A stretch of 11,125 nt of DNA from DATKLX01 sp035542155 (GCA_035542155.1 DATKLX010000101.1:1-11125); one strand, 5' to 3'. Numbered from the stretch's first letter, positions 1-7,422 are shown. The notes: generated from the letters alone by a model not told the origin. Translations and numbers: made by a program.

Positions 1-72
1 CTGCAGGTACAGTGTCCCTGCTAATAAGACGACGAAGACCGCAAAAAGGATCCAGGTGTTGCGGCGGACCAT
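1..72 (-). CDS. DUF4340-type membrane protein, N-terminal fragment (runs off left edge)
   Basis: Only the first 24 codons are in the window. They translate to a short basic start (MVRRN) followed by one hydrophobic helix at about residues 7-22, consistent with an N-terminal membrane anchor or uncleaved signal. The ATG lies 4 nt after the stop of the GldG-like gene, and a purine-rich GGAGAGGG stretch just upstream, inside the end of that gene, can serve as ribosome binding site. It is therefore the fourth gene of the ABC operon. In many bacteria the gene after a GldF/GldG pair encodes a DUF4340 protein with a single N-terminal helix and an extracytoplasmic domain. That assignment is by position and N-terminal shape only, because the diagnostic domain lies outside the window. 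Existence as a gene is fairly secure; the family name is inferred. Confidence 0.6.
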   Translation of the reverse strand, partial: MVRRNTWILFAVFVVLLAGTLYLQ

Positions 73-76
73 AATC

Positions 77-1633
77 CTACCCTCTCCGTCGACGCTGCAG
101 CCAGACTCCCAGGCCGGAAGCAAGGATAGCGCCCGGGACTACGAATACAGATCCCAGCAAAATTAAGCCGAGGGTATAGCGTTGCGGCGGCAGCATCATA
201 CGGTTCGTCTGCGACTTGGGGGTCAGATTGATCAGATTGTCCTGTTTCGAAGCCCAATCGACCATGTTGATAAACAGGTCGCCGTTCCCAAGCGTGTTAA
301 AAACTCCATTAGAAGCAAAATCTGAATCACCGACCACGACGACACGCGAACCTTTGGCAGTATCCTCAAATGACACGGCCAGGGTGATCGGTCCGAGAAT
401 ATCTTTCCCATTATCGGGCGCCGCCTTGTTATTCTTTAGGGCTGCCAGATCTGTTTCTGCCCAGGTTCCTGGCGCTGTTTTCACCAACAGGACAGTGTTT
501 TGCTTCGCTTGAGGATCTACCTGGAGGCTTCGGGATTCGGGGAAGACTGTTACCAAGTGGTTCTGTAGTAAGGTATTTGTGATCGGTGAATTGCCATATT
601 CATTGGCAGCAGCAACTGTGGGTGGATTTACGGCAATATCAATCACCAAATCATTCTTCAGTTGGATACCCCAATCTTTCGTCAGGTAGGTCTCCAGAGG
701 ATCTGGTTTGTAGGCTGAATTATCTGTGATCAACGGTGGATCCACCAGGATCACCGCAGATCCACCATTGGCGATATATCCGCGGATAACATCGATCTCG
801 CTCTCCGCCAGTGGTTTTTGGGGTCCGGCAATCACAATTGCCCTGGCATCTTTGGGAATAGCATGGTCTACCAGGAGGCTGATGGTTTTCACCATATAAT
901 TTTTGGAGGTTAATGCAGATTTCGCTGTCGAGTACGTAGTATCACCGGAGCCATCGGGATCTTTTTCGCCATGACCGGTGAGAAAATATATCACTCTCTC
1001 CCCAGGATTGGTCAGACGAATCAGAGAAGTGGTTATTTGCTGCTCGTCAGCAAAGCTGACTTTTTCTTTCTGGTCACCCATTCTTAAGATGATCACTCCA
1101 TCCTGCCCCTGGCCGATATTATCCTGCTGAGCAGAGACGGGGTCTGCATCCGGGTCAATAAAACGGTAATCGAATTTCCCTTTGGCGCTGGTCTTCATCT
1201 CATCGAGAAGATTTCGAGCGGTACTGGGGTTAGAGTTCCGGGAGAAGTAGGCGGTAGCCGATACCGCGCCAGGCAATTTCTGGAGAGCTTGAACTGTCTC
1301 AGGAGCCAGCGTGTGAGTTTTATCCTCGGTCAAATCCCAACGCCTGGAGTTGTTATATCCAACGAGATTAATCACTACCAGGATCCCAACGAAAGCGACT
1401 GTCAGGATCAGGGCGTTGCTGCCATAGCGAGCCTGCCTGCCGGTCAGGGTTTCGCGCAACTGCTGGGGATCGAGGAGAGCATAAATAGCCAGACCAATGA
1501 CGATGCAGCCCAGCGAGATCTGTAGCGGGAGATTGAACTCGTGCTGGACAATGAAAAGCCCAAAAGAAACAAGGGCAGCGATGCCCGCGATATACAAACC
1601 GATCGGCGCGTATTTCCGCAAGGAGGGGTTCAT
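77..1633 (-). CDS. GldG-family ABC transporter auxiliary membrane protein
   Basis: This 518-residue protein is the membrane-anchored auxiliary subunit of a Gld-type ABC-2 exporter, with a large extracytoplasmic domain (ABC_transp_aux type). Visible helices lie at about residues 12-30, 36-54 and 74-92, with a final one at about 489-511 followed by an Arg-rich tail. After the third helix comes the typical GldG entry sequence (RRWDLTEDKTHTLAPETV), and further on the family motif YFLTGHGEKD. The frame can open at a GTG at 1642, but that codon sits inside a perfect AGGAGG (1647-1642) placed 8 nt before ATG 1633, so ATG 1633 is chosen. This start overlaps the permease stop by one base (TAATG), implying translational coupling. 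GldG is known from Bacteroidetes gliding, but homologues are common in non-gliding bacteria; the substrate is unknown here. Confidence 0.88.
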   Translation of the reverse strand: MNPSLRKYAPIGLYIAGIAALVSFGLFIVQHEFNLPLQISLGCIVIGLAIYALLDPQQLRETLTGRQARYGSNALILTVAFVGILVVINLVGYNNSRRWDLTEDKTHTLAPETVQALQKLPGAVSATAYFSRNSNPSTARNLLDEMKTSAKGKFDYRFIDPDADPVSAQQDNIGQGQDGVIILRMGDQKEKVSFADEQQITTSLIRLTNPGERVIYFLTGHGEKDPDGSGDTTYSTAKSALTSKNYMVKTISLLVDHAIPKDARAIVIAGPQKPLAESEIDVIRGYIANGGSAVILVDPPLITDNSAYKPDPLETYLTKDWGIQLKNDLVIDIAVNPPTVAAANEYGNSPITNTLLQNHLVTVFPESRSLQVDPQAKQNTVLLVKTAPGTWAETDLAALKNNKAAPDNGKDILGPITLAVSFEDTAKGSRVVVVGDSDFASNGVFNTLGNGDLFINMVDWASKQDNLINLTPKSQTNRMMLPPQRYTLGLILLGSVFVVPGAILASGLGVWLQRRRRG

Positions 1634-2385
1634 TATCGCCACCTCCTCGTCTCAACCGACATCGAGCCGATGAATAGAGCCAGGATAGTGATGCTGATGT
1701 AGTAAATTACGTCTTTCAATTCGACGATACCCTGCATAAAGGTATTATAGAGATGACCCTGCATATCCAGGTAGCTGAGCAAATCTCCACCGACGCCGCC
1801 CGAAGCCTGAACAGGAAAGCTGAGCAGCCAGAGGATGAGGAGAACGCCGAGAGTGGTGAAAAACGCGGCGATCTGATTGCTGAAAAATGAGGAGACCATC
1901 ACTCCAATGGCCGCGAAAGCGCCAAAAAGGAGAAACAGCCCCAAATACTGGGAAAGCAGGAGCCCTTGATCGATCCCGGGTTTAACCATCTGGTTCATAA
2001 CAAGCGGGTAAATCCAGGTCAGCGCGAGGATGGTGATGTAAAACAAGAAAGCGCCCAGCCATTTTCCGACCACCAGCTCCCAATCGCGAACGGGCGCGGT
2101 GAGCATCACTTCCATGGTTCCCATACGTTGCTCATCCGCAAGAGTTCGCATGGTAAAGGCCGGAGAGGCAAACAGCATGATGGTGATCAAAGGGCTGAGG
2201 ATGCTCTGCATGTCGGGCACGTAGCCACTGCCATTCCCAGTAAGCTGCTGGTTAGCCGCATACAAAATATAGGAGTAGAAGAAATACCCCAGCACCAGAA
2301 AGATAATGAATGCAACCACCCATGCGATGGGGCTAATGAAATAGAGCTTGTATTCGCGTTTCGCGATGGTCCAGATATTACGCAT
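1633..2385 (-). CDS. ABC-2 type transporter permease (GldF-like)
   Basis: A 250-residue membrane protein with about six hydrophobic helices (roughly residues 17-40, 62-80, 108-130, 142-165, 170-192 and 226-244), the usual size and topology of an ABC-2 permease. The N-terminus (MRNIWTIAKREYKLYFISPI) and the cytoplasmic coupling segment ADEQRMGTMEVMLTAPV followed by WELVVGKW are typical of GldF and related permeases. It should form the membrane channel of the complex powered by the upstream ATPase. The ATG is 3 nt after the ATPase stop, and GAGGAGG in the final ATPase codons gives an 8-nt spaced ribosome binding site. Its stop overlaps the next start by one base. No residue suggests inactivation. 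The transported substrate cannot be read from the sequence. Confidence 0.92.
   Translation of the reverse strand: MRNIWTIAKREYKLYFISPIAWVVAFIIFLVLGYFFYSYILYAANQQLTGNGSGYVPDMQSILSPLITIMLFASPAFTMRTLADEQRMGTMEVMLTAPVRDWELVVGKWLGAFLFYITILALTWIYPLVMNQMVKPGIDQGLLLSQYLGLFLLFGAFAAIGVMVSSFFSNQIAAFFTTLGVLLILWLLSFPVQASGGVGGDLLSYLDMQGHLYNTFMQGIVELKDVIYYISITILALFIGSMSVETRRWR
1642..1647 (-). promoter_or_regulatory. Shine-Dalgarno deciding the GldG-like start
   Basis: AGGAGG read on the minus strand, 8 nt before ATG 1633. It lies inside the last codons of the permease gene and overlaps the alternative GTG at 1642, which argues against that GTG being used. Confidence 0.75.
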
Positions 2386-2388
2386 CGA

Positions 2389-3357
2389 TTAAGCCTCCTC
2401 CACCTGTTCCGTGGCTGTTGACTCGGCCTGGTTCAAAGCGCCAGGCTCGTCGCGGGTTAATTGAAGGAAGATATCTTCCAGGCTGAGGTTGACCGCGTGA
2501 AGCTCAAGCAGGTCGAAACCGTTCTGGACGACCTGACGGGCAATTTCCGGGCGGGCATCGATACCAGCCGCAGTTTCGAACTCCAGCACATCATCTCCCT
2601 GGCGGGTAACGCTAATCACGCCAGGAACATTTCGAACATCCTCAAGCAGGTCAGCGGCATCCCCACGGATGCGCAGAGTGACGTGGTTGGCGCCAGAAAT
2701 GCGGGTTTGCAGGTGTTCGGGGGAATCTTCGGCGACAATTTTTCCTTTGTTAATGATCAACACACGGTTGCAGACCTGCTGGGCTTCCGAGAGGATGTGG
2801 GTGGAGAGCAGCACGGTCCGCTCGCGGCCGACTTCGCGGATCAAATTGCGCACCTCGATGATCTGAGCCGGATCGAGGCCGATGGTGGGTTCATCCAGGA
2901 TGAGCACCTGGGGCTGGTGGAGCAGCGCCTGGGCCACGCCAACCCGCTGGCGCATGCCTTTGGAGAGCTTATCGATGTATCCAAAGGCACGTTCTTCCAT
3001 ATGAACTTTTTCGAGGACAGCTTCGACTTTATCGTTCGGTTTTGGCAGGTGCCGCAGATCAGCCATATATTTCAGATATTCGAACACGGTCATTTCTGGA
3101 TAAAGCGGTACTGTTTCGGGCAGGTAACCTACCAGGCGGCGAACTTCAAGGGACTGGTCAACCACATCAAAGCCGCCAATTTCCGCTTTCCCTGAAGTTG
3201 GGGGCATGTATCCGGTCAAAATCCGCATGGTGGTGGTTTTACCAGCTCCATTGGGGCCTAAAAATCCAAGGATTTCACCTCGTTCAGCATCAAAGTTCAG
3301 GTTATCGATGGCCCTTCGAGACCCATAATCTTTGGTCAGTCCGGAAACACGAATCAT
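2389..3357 (-). CDS. ABC transporter ATP-binding protein (GldA/CcmA-type, with C-terminal DUF4162-like domain)
   Basis: A 322-residue cytoplasmic ATPase that powers the adjacent ABC-2 permease. All nucleotide-binding motifs are intact: Walker A GPNGAGKTT (residues 34-42), signature LSKGMRQRV (131-139), Walker B VLILDEP (151-157) and the H-loop histidine in STH (187). The Q-loop region reads GYLPE, with Glu in place of Gln, which is usual in this GldA/NatA-like group. Residues about 225-305 form a C-terminal regulatory domain resembling DUF4162, followed by an acidic tail. A GTG at 3366 is in frame, but GAGG at 3369-3366 is spaced 8 nt from ATG 3357, so ATG 3357 is preferred; the difference is three residues. 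It is the first gene of the operon, behind the promoter at 3543-3514. Confidence 0.92.
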   Translation of the reverse strand: MIRVSGLTKDYGSRRAIDNLNFDAERGEILGFLGPNGAGKTTTMRILTGYMPPTSGKAEIGGFDVVDQSLEVRRLVGYLPETVPLYPEMTVFEYLKYMADLRHLPKPNDKVEAVLEKVHMEERAFGYIDKLSKGMRQRVGVAQALLHQPQVLILDEPTIGLDPAQIIEVRNLIREVGRERTVLLSTHILSEAQQVCNRVLIINKGKIVAEDSPEHLQTRISGANHVTLRIRGDAADLLEDVRNVPGVISVTRQGDDVLEFETAAGIDARPEIARQVVQNGFDLLELHAVNLSLEDIFLQLTRDEPGALNQAESTATEQVEEA

Positions 3358-3458
3358 CAGCGGCACCTCACCATTGGCAAGAGAATTGTTGTCAGTGATT
3401 AATTTGTATCCAGTTTGGGGCGGATGGGAAGAAAAGTATCGCGCAATTTAAAAAGAAT

Positions 3459-3475
3459 AACACCTGAGCGGTGCT
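3459..3475 (-). terminator. Terminator-like hairpin in the ABC operon leader (possible attenuator)
   Basis: On the minus strand AGCACC pairs with GGTGTT (six pairs, one of them G-U) around a 5-nt loop, and is followed by ATTCTTTTT. It lies between the proposed transcription start near 3507 and ATG 3357, where an attenuator would sit. On the plus strand a 4-bp core is followed by CTTTTTT, so it could also stop transcription leaking from the other direction. The stem is short and predicted strength is weak. Confidence 0.35.
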
Positions 3476-3513
3476 TTTTTGTGGAATAATCAATCCCATT
3501 TCAGCCGTCTAAA

Positions 3514-3543
3514 AATATACAACAATGACGACCTCAATGTCAA
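3514..3543 (-). promoter_or_regulatory. Sigma70-like promoter for the ABC operon
   Basis: Minus-strand -35 TTGACA at 3543-3538, an 18-nt spacer, and -10 TATATT at 3519-3514. The -35 is a perfect consensus and the -10 matches five of six. Transcription would start near 3507, giving a leader of about 150 nt before ATG 3357. Confidence 0.65.
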
Positions 3544-3587
3544 GTATATTACCAGTTTCTAATAAAACGCTAATCTCACTCAGAAAA

Positions 3588-3616
3588 TTGACAGATCAGT
3601 AGACCTGCTTTACAAT
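3588..3616 (+). promoter_or_regulatory. Sigma70-like promoter for hppA
   Basis: TTGACA at 3588-3593, a 17-nt spacer, and TACAAT at 3611-3616: consensus -35, optimal spacing and a five-of-six -10. Transcription would start near 3623, leaving a leader of about 125 nt. It also shows that a TTG opening of the hppA frame at 3616 cannot be the real start, since that base is part of the -10. Confidence 0.75.
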
Positions 3617-3694
3617 TGGTCAAATTTTCGTCTTCCCCCGAGACAGATGTATATTTAAGAGGGAGCCTATCGTTACTTTTCCAGTGTGACATCC

Positions 3695-3719
3695 AGGTCC
3701 GGTTATCTCCGGCTTACCT
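3695..3719 (+). other. Bulged hairpin in the hppA leader
   Basis: AGGT-CCGG (3695-3702) can pair with CCGG-(CTT)-ACCT (3709-3719) around a TTATCT loop, giving two 4-bp helices separated by a 3-nt bulge. It ends 20 nt before the ribosome binding site GGAGG. No known riboswitch consensus is recognised, and no role is demonstrated. Confidence 0.3.
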
Positions 3720-3738
3720 TGATAAATTTCATCATTTT

Positions 3739-3743
3739 GGAGG
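3739..3743 (+). promoter_or_regulatory. Shine-Dalgarno deciding the hppA start
   Basis: GGAGG, 4 nt before ATG 3748. It fixes the start at 3748 rather than at in-frame codons further upstream, whose translation is not pyrophosphatase-like. Confidence 0.75.
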
Positions 3744-3747
3744 TTCC

Positions 3748-6078
3748 ATGAATATCCTTGGTCTTGCCCGGCATGGGCTTAACGACTTCGAGCAAATTGC
3801 TATCATTTGCGTCCTTTGCATCGCGCTGTTCAGCCTGGTGTATGCCTGGTTGCTGCGCGGAACGGTCTTGAAAAAGGATAAAGGGACGGCAAAAATGCAG
3901 GAAGTCTGGAATTCGATCCGTATTGGCGCGGAAAGTTACCTCAATCGACAGTTAAGGACCATCCTGCCGGCGATTGCTGTGCTCGCTGTGGCATTGTTCT
4001 TGAGTGTTTATATCGTTCCCGCCTCCCAAGAGGCCTTGCAGGAATTTCCGAACAACACTCTGATCATCATCGCGGTCGGGCGTATGCTAGCCTTTATCGT
4101 CGGGGCGAGCTTCTCGCTGCTGGTCGGCCAGTTGGGCATGCGCATGGCGATCGAAGCCAACGTCCGGGCTGCCTCGGCAGCGCGGCGGGGGTTCAATGAA
4201 GCCCTCTCTATCGCCTATTATTCCGGCACGATCACCGGTATGCTCACCGATGGGCTGGGGTTGTTGGGCGGCACCACTATCTTCATCATCTTCGGCAAGG
4301 CCTCGCCAGATGTGCTGCTCGGCTTCGGCTTCGGCGGCACGCTGCTGGCGCTGTTCATGCGCGTGGGCGGTGGGATTTACACCAAGGCCGCCGACGTCGG
4401 CGCCGACCTAGTGGGCAAGGTGGAGAAGGACATCCCCGAGGACGATCCGCGCAACGCCGCGGTGGTGGCCGACCTGGTCGGCGATAACGTGGGCGACTGC
4501 GCCGGGATGGCCGCCGACATCTTCGAGAGCTACGAGGTGACCATCGTCTCGGCCCTGATCTTGGGCATCGCCCTGGTTAACATCGATCCCAGCCACTCCT
4601 TGAAGTGGATCGTCTACCCCCTGATCATCCGCGGGGTTGGGGTGATCAGCTCCATCCTGGGCACTGTGCTGGTGCCCACCTGGGAGAAGAGCCCGATCAA
4701 GTTTATGCGGGCACACGACGCCGAGGAGGCCATGTTCCGCTCCTACGAGGTCTCCAGCGTCAACACCGTCTTCTGGGCGCTGGTAATCTCATCTTTCTAC
4801 ACTCACGACTGGCGCATGGGGCTGCTGACCGCCATTGGTGTAGGACTGGCGGTGGTGTTCAATCCCCTAACTTCCTACTTCACTGCTACCTCCAAAGCCC
4901 CGGTGAAGGAGATCGTCAAATCGACCAACACCGGACCGGCGACGACGATCCTCTCCGGGTTGTCGCTGGGGATGGAATCCAGCGTGTGGGCGCTGGCGGT
5001 GATCGCGGTCAGCTTTGTGTTTGCCCTGCTGCTGTACGGCGGGACAGGTCAGATATATGTGCAGTACGCGGTGGCCCTGATCGGGATCGGGATGCTCAGC
5101 CAGACGGGCAACAACGTGGCCATGGACTCTTACGGTCCGATCTCGGACAACGCCAACGGGATCGCCGAGATGGCCTGGCACGACCAGGATGACGAGACCA
5201 CCCGCAAAGCGCGTCAGATCATGGCCGACCTGGACGCGGTGGGCAATACCACCAAGGCCATCACCAAGGGGGTAGCCATCGCCTCGGCAGTCATTGCCGC
5301 CACCAGCCTTTTCGCTTCGTTTATCACAGACGTTGCTCGCGTTCAGACGAACATGGGCGTGCCGGTGATGGATGCCATCCGGGTCTCGGACACCAAGGTG
5401 TTCGTCGGGATGCTGCTTGGAGGCGCGCTGCCCTGGCTGTTCAGCTCGCTCTCTATCCGGGCGGTCTCGCGCGCGGCGGGGCAGATCGTGGAAGAGGTCC
5501 GCGAGCAGTTCCGCATCCCGGGGTTGATGGAAGGCAAAGTCAAGCCGGATTACGCCCGGGTTGTCGGGATCTCGACCCGCTCGGCGCAGAAAGAGCTCAT
5601 CCCCCTGGCGACCATCGGCGTCATCACTCCCATACTGATTGGCCTGGTATTGCAGGTCGAGGCATTGGGCGGCTTCCTGGCAGGCGTAATTCTTTCCGGC
5701 CAGCTCCTGGCGGTCTTTATGTCCAATGCAGGCGGCGCGTGGGATAACGCCAAGAAAGCGATCGAGGATGAGCCGCGCGACCTGGCGGCCAACACGGGCA
5801 AAGGTTCCGAACGGCACAAAGCCGGCGTGGTCGGCGATACCGTGGGCGACCCGCTGAAAGACACCGCCGGCCCGGCTCTCAACCCGATGATCAAGGTTGT
5901 CAATATGGTCAGCCTGATCGCCGCGCCGATCATCGTCCGCTTTCGTGAGCTAGGGGTGGGGGGATGGATTGTGGTCGCCATCCTGATCGGTATTCTGGCC
6001 TGGGGGATCCTGCAGAGCAAGAAGCCCGCTCCGGAACTGGTGGCGGAAGGCGTCGCTGCACCGATTAGCGGAGACTGA
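3748..6078 (+). CDS. hppA: Membrane-bound proton-translocating pyrophosphatase, K+-independent type
   Basis: This 776-residue integral membrane enzyme hydrolyses cytoplasmic pyrophosphate and uses the energy to pump protons across the membrane. The catalytic signature DVGADLVGKVE lies at residues 216-226, followed by the acidic Mg-PPi ligands in DLVGDNVGDCAGM (242-254). A second conserved block is YGPISDNANGIAEM (462-475), and the C-terminal ligand block GDTVGDPLKDTAGPALNP is at 696-713. In GNTTKAIT (499-506), Lys503 and Thr506 occupy the positions that in K+-dependent enzymes are usually Ala and Gly; the Lys substitutes for bound K+, so this should be a K+-independent H+ pump. Many helices span the whole length. 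The gene is monocistronic, with its own promoter and a hairpin after the stop. Third-position GC is much higher in the catalytic core than at the N-terminus. No motif is broken. Confidence 0.96.
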   Translation: MNILGLARHGLNDFEQIAIICVLCIALFSLVYAWLLRGTVLKKDKGTAKMQEVWNSIRIGAESYLNRQLRTILPAIAVLAVALFLSVYIVPASQEALQEFPNNTLIIIAVGRMLAFIVGASFSLLVGQLGMRMAIEANVRAASAARRGFNEALSIAYYSGTITGMLTDGLGLLGGTTIFIIFGKASPDVLLGFGFGGTLLALFMRVGGGIYTKAADVGADLVGKVEKDIPEDDPRNAAVVADLVGDNVGDCAGMAADIFESYEVTIVSALILGIALVNIDPSHSLKWIVYPLIIRGVGVISSILGTVLVPTWEKSPIKFMRAHDAEEAMFRSYEVSSVNTVFWALVISSFYTHDWRMGLLTAIGVGLAVVFNPLTSYFTATSKAPVKEIVKSTNTGPATTILSGLSLGMESSVWALAVIAVSFVFALLLYGGTGQIYVQYAVALIGIGMLSQTGNNVAMDSYGPISDNANGIAEMAWHDQDDETTRKARQIMADLDAVGNTTKAITKGVAIASAVIAATSLFASFITDVARVQTNMGVPVMDAIRVSDTKVFVGMLLGGALPWLFSSLSIRAVSRAAGQIVEEVREQFRIPGLMEGKVKPDYARVVGISTRSAQKELIPLATIGVITPILIGLVLQVEALGGFLAGVILSGQLLAVFMSNAGGAWDNAKKAIEDEPRDLAANTGKGSERHKAGVVGDTVGDPLKDTAGPALNPMIKVVNMVSLIAAPIIVRFRELGVGGWIVVAILIGILAWGILQSKKPAPELVAEGVAAPISGD

Positions 6079-6101
6079 GCACTTCTTATCCTCAACTATC
6101 A

Positions 6102-6132
6102 GCTACCCCAGGCTTTCCTAGCCTGGGGTAGC
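6102..6132. terminator. Perfect 12-bp hairpin between convergent genes (putative bidirectional terminator)
   Basis: GCTACCCCAGGC (6102-6113) and its exact reverse complement (6121-6132) flank a 7-nt loop. It begins 23 nt after the hppA stop. On the minus strand the upstream arm is the last coding sequence (Ala-Thr-Pro-Gly) of the glycosyltransferase gene, and its TAG stop (6120-6118) lies in the loop. Neither side has a clean T-run; the plus side continues CTGTTGATCGGGTTTCTTTC. Termination is therefore likely but not of textbook form. Confidence 0.6.
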
Positions 6133-7422
6133 CTGTTGATCGGGTTTCTTTCTCCACACGAAGGGCTGGGCGAGGAAGAACGACCCGCAAGCGCTCCAAA
6201 TACAAATATAGGGTAGAAACGGAAGGTAATAACGCTGGAAGGGGATGGGAACACTGACCATTAAAGCAACCCACTGGCAGAGACCGGCGACGGCCAGGAG
6301 GACGAATTTTCGCCGCTGTTCGCCGGTCAGGTTCCGGTAGCGCAATCCTGCTGCCAGAAAGCCGAATACGGCCAGAACCAGGATGAACCCACTCCAGACC
6401 AGGTTGGCGGACAGCAAGTGGCCGGGAGTCTGCTGGTATATCTTTACCTGGGAAGTAGTCTCCGTAGCGTAATTGGCGACATCATAGTAAGCCGGCTGAG
6501 TGAGAAAAGTTTCAGCGAGAAAGGCAGCAGCCCGATTCGCGGGGGAGTGTAAAACCAATTCCGGAGCGCTTGCTCCGATGAGATCCGCTTGCCCCTGGAC
6601 GAAGCGGAGCCTTTCCTGGATCGCGGTCTGGGCGGCACGCAAGGGATCCTTCCAAAGGAATGGGTTCAGCAGAACGGTAACCAGAAGAAAAACCCCGGCG
6701 TAAATTGATAGGTGCTTCCCAAGCCAGCTCCATGGACGCTTTTGGGGGCGAACCAGGATAAGTGCGAGCGCGCCGACCGGAAATAGCACCAGGGTCGAAT
6801 ACTTGGCGTTAAAGGCCAGCGCGGCAGCCAGCGCCAGGAACCAGGATCTCTGCGGCGAGTGAAGTAGCAGATACAGGTAGAACAGGATCCCCACCAGCAT
6901 CGCACCTTCTGCCATCGCCCGCCTGGCGTGGAGGAGGACCAGCGAATTCAGGCCGAAGAAAACCACCGATGCGAGGCCAATCCAGGGACTGCCCAGTTCG
7001 GCGCCAGCGCGGTATAGCAAGATCAGACCCAGGGGAACCAGACCGGTGATCACCAGGCGGCTGATCCAGAGGACCAGGTCTTGCGGATAGGCACCCCGGG
7101 CCAGGTTTTGATCCCAATTCTGGGTCCAATCCCAGTCGACGGGAAGCGCGGGGGCGCCGGCCAGGCTCCTGGCCAGGCCGATCAGATCACGGGTCAAGGG
7201 GGCATCCAGCAGGCGGTAGTGGGTCCTGAGATCGGATTCCATGCCCGGCGTCCAGGCGAGGCGTCCGGGATCCTGAAAAAGGGTTTGCAGATCGCTGCTC
7301 ATGAAGATCTGGGTGGTCTCATCGGGGTGGAAGGGGATGCGGTCGATCCCCCAGAAATAGAAGGAAGAGATCAGAACCAGGACCGTAACGAAAAGGCCAT
7401 CGATGAAAGAGACAGACTTCAT
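6118..7422 (-). CDS. GT39/PMT_2-like membrane glycosyltransferase
   Basis: A 434-residue polytopic protein of the GT-C fold class, which transfers sugars from polyprenyl-phosphate-linked donors on the outer face of the membrane. After the first helix (about residues 8-26) comes FHPDETTQ (31-38), the acidic first-loop motif in which PMT/ArnT-like enzymes place the catalytic Asp. A long extracytoplasmic loop (about 40-115) follows, then a run of helices, with ARRAMAEGAML (166-176) matching a common PMT_2 feature. A further hydrophobic block near 340-420 contains QRYYLPFLPY, and the tail is short and basic. The size is on the short side for the family but the protein looks complete. ATG 7422 has no clear Shine-Dalgarno (ACTCTC precedes it). 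It is read divergently from another GT39-like gene, so the two may belong to one glycosylation function. Donor and acceptor are unknown. Confidence 0.82.
   Translation of the reverse strand: MKSVSFIDGLFVTVLVLISSFYFWGIDRIPFHPDETTQIFMSSDLQTLFQDPGRLAWTPGMESDLRTHYRLLDAPLTRDLIGLARSLAGAPALPVDWDWTQNWDQNLARGAYPQDLVLWISRLVITGLVPLGLILLYRAGAELGSPWIGLASVVFFGLNSLVLLHARRAMAEGAMLVGILFYLYLLLHSPQRSWFLALAAALAFNAKYSTLVLFPVGALALILVRPQKRPWSWLGKHLSIYAGVFLLVTVLLNPFLWKDPLRAAQTAIQERLRFVQGQADLIGASAPELVLHSPANRAAAFLAETFLTQPAYYDVANYATETTSQVKIYQQTPGHLLSANLVWSGFILVLAVFGFLAAGLRYRNLTGEQRRKFVLLAVAGLCQWVALMVSVPIPFQRYYLPFLPYICIWSACGSFFLAQPFVWRKKPDQQATPG

Larger units (their letters stand above)
3358..3747. other. Divergent intergenic control region between the ABC operon and hppA
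   Basis: This 390-base AT-richer stretch separates divergently read genes. It holds one good sigma70-like promoter for each direction, a leader of roughly 150 nt for the ABC operon with a terminator-like hairpin, and a leader of roughly 125 nt for hppA with a bulged hairpin. I see no credible small protein gene and no tRNA or recognised riboswitch class. An inverted repeat AATATAC (3514-3520) / GTATATT (3544-3550) brackets the minus-strand promoter and could be an operator, but the base composition makes chance likely. Confidence 0.7.

Noticed and set aside
2461..3195. 244-codon open frame on the plus strand opposite the ABC ATPase
   Set aside because: It is antisense to a gene with intact Walker and signature motifs, and its translation has no recognisable domain or ribosome binding site. 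It is a shadow frame.
3514..3550. Inverted repeat AATATAC / GTATATT as an operator at the ABC promoter
   Set aside because: The arms are AT-only apart from one base, the 23-nt spacing is unusual, and one arm is just the -10 box. I kept it as a remark, not as a feature.
3616..3747. N-terminal extension of hppA from a TTG at 3616 (44 extra residues)
   Set aside because: The codon overlaps the -10 hexamer of the promoter, the extension has no pyrophosphatase similarity, and GGAGG precedes ATG 3748.
4605..5192. 195-codon plus-strand frame overlapping hppA
   Set aside because: It is out of frame with the conserved pyrophosphatase sequence and low-complexity in composition, a by-product of high third-position GC.
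4867..5817. 316-codon open frame on the minus strand opposite hppA
   Set aside because: It mirrors the highly biased codon use of hppA; the Asp/His/Arg-rich translation is typical of antisense shadows.
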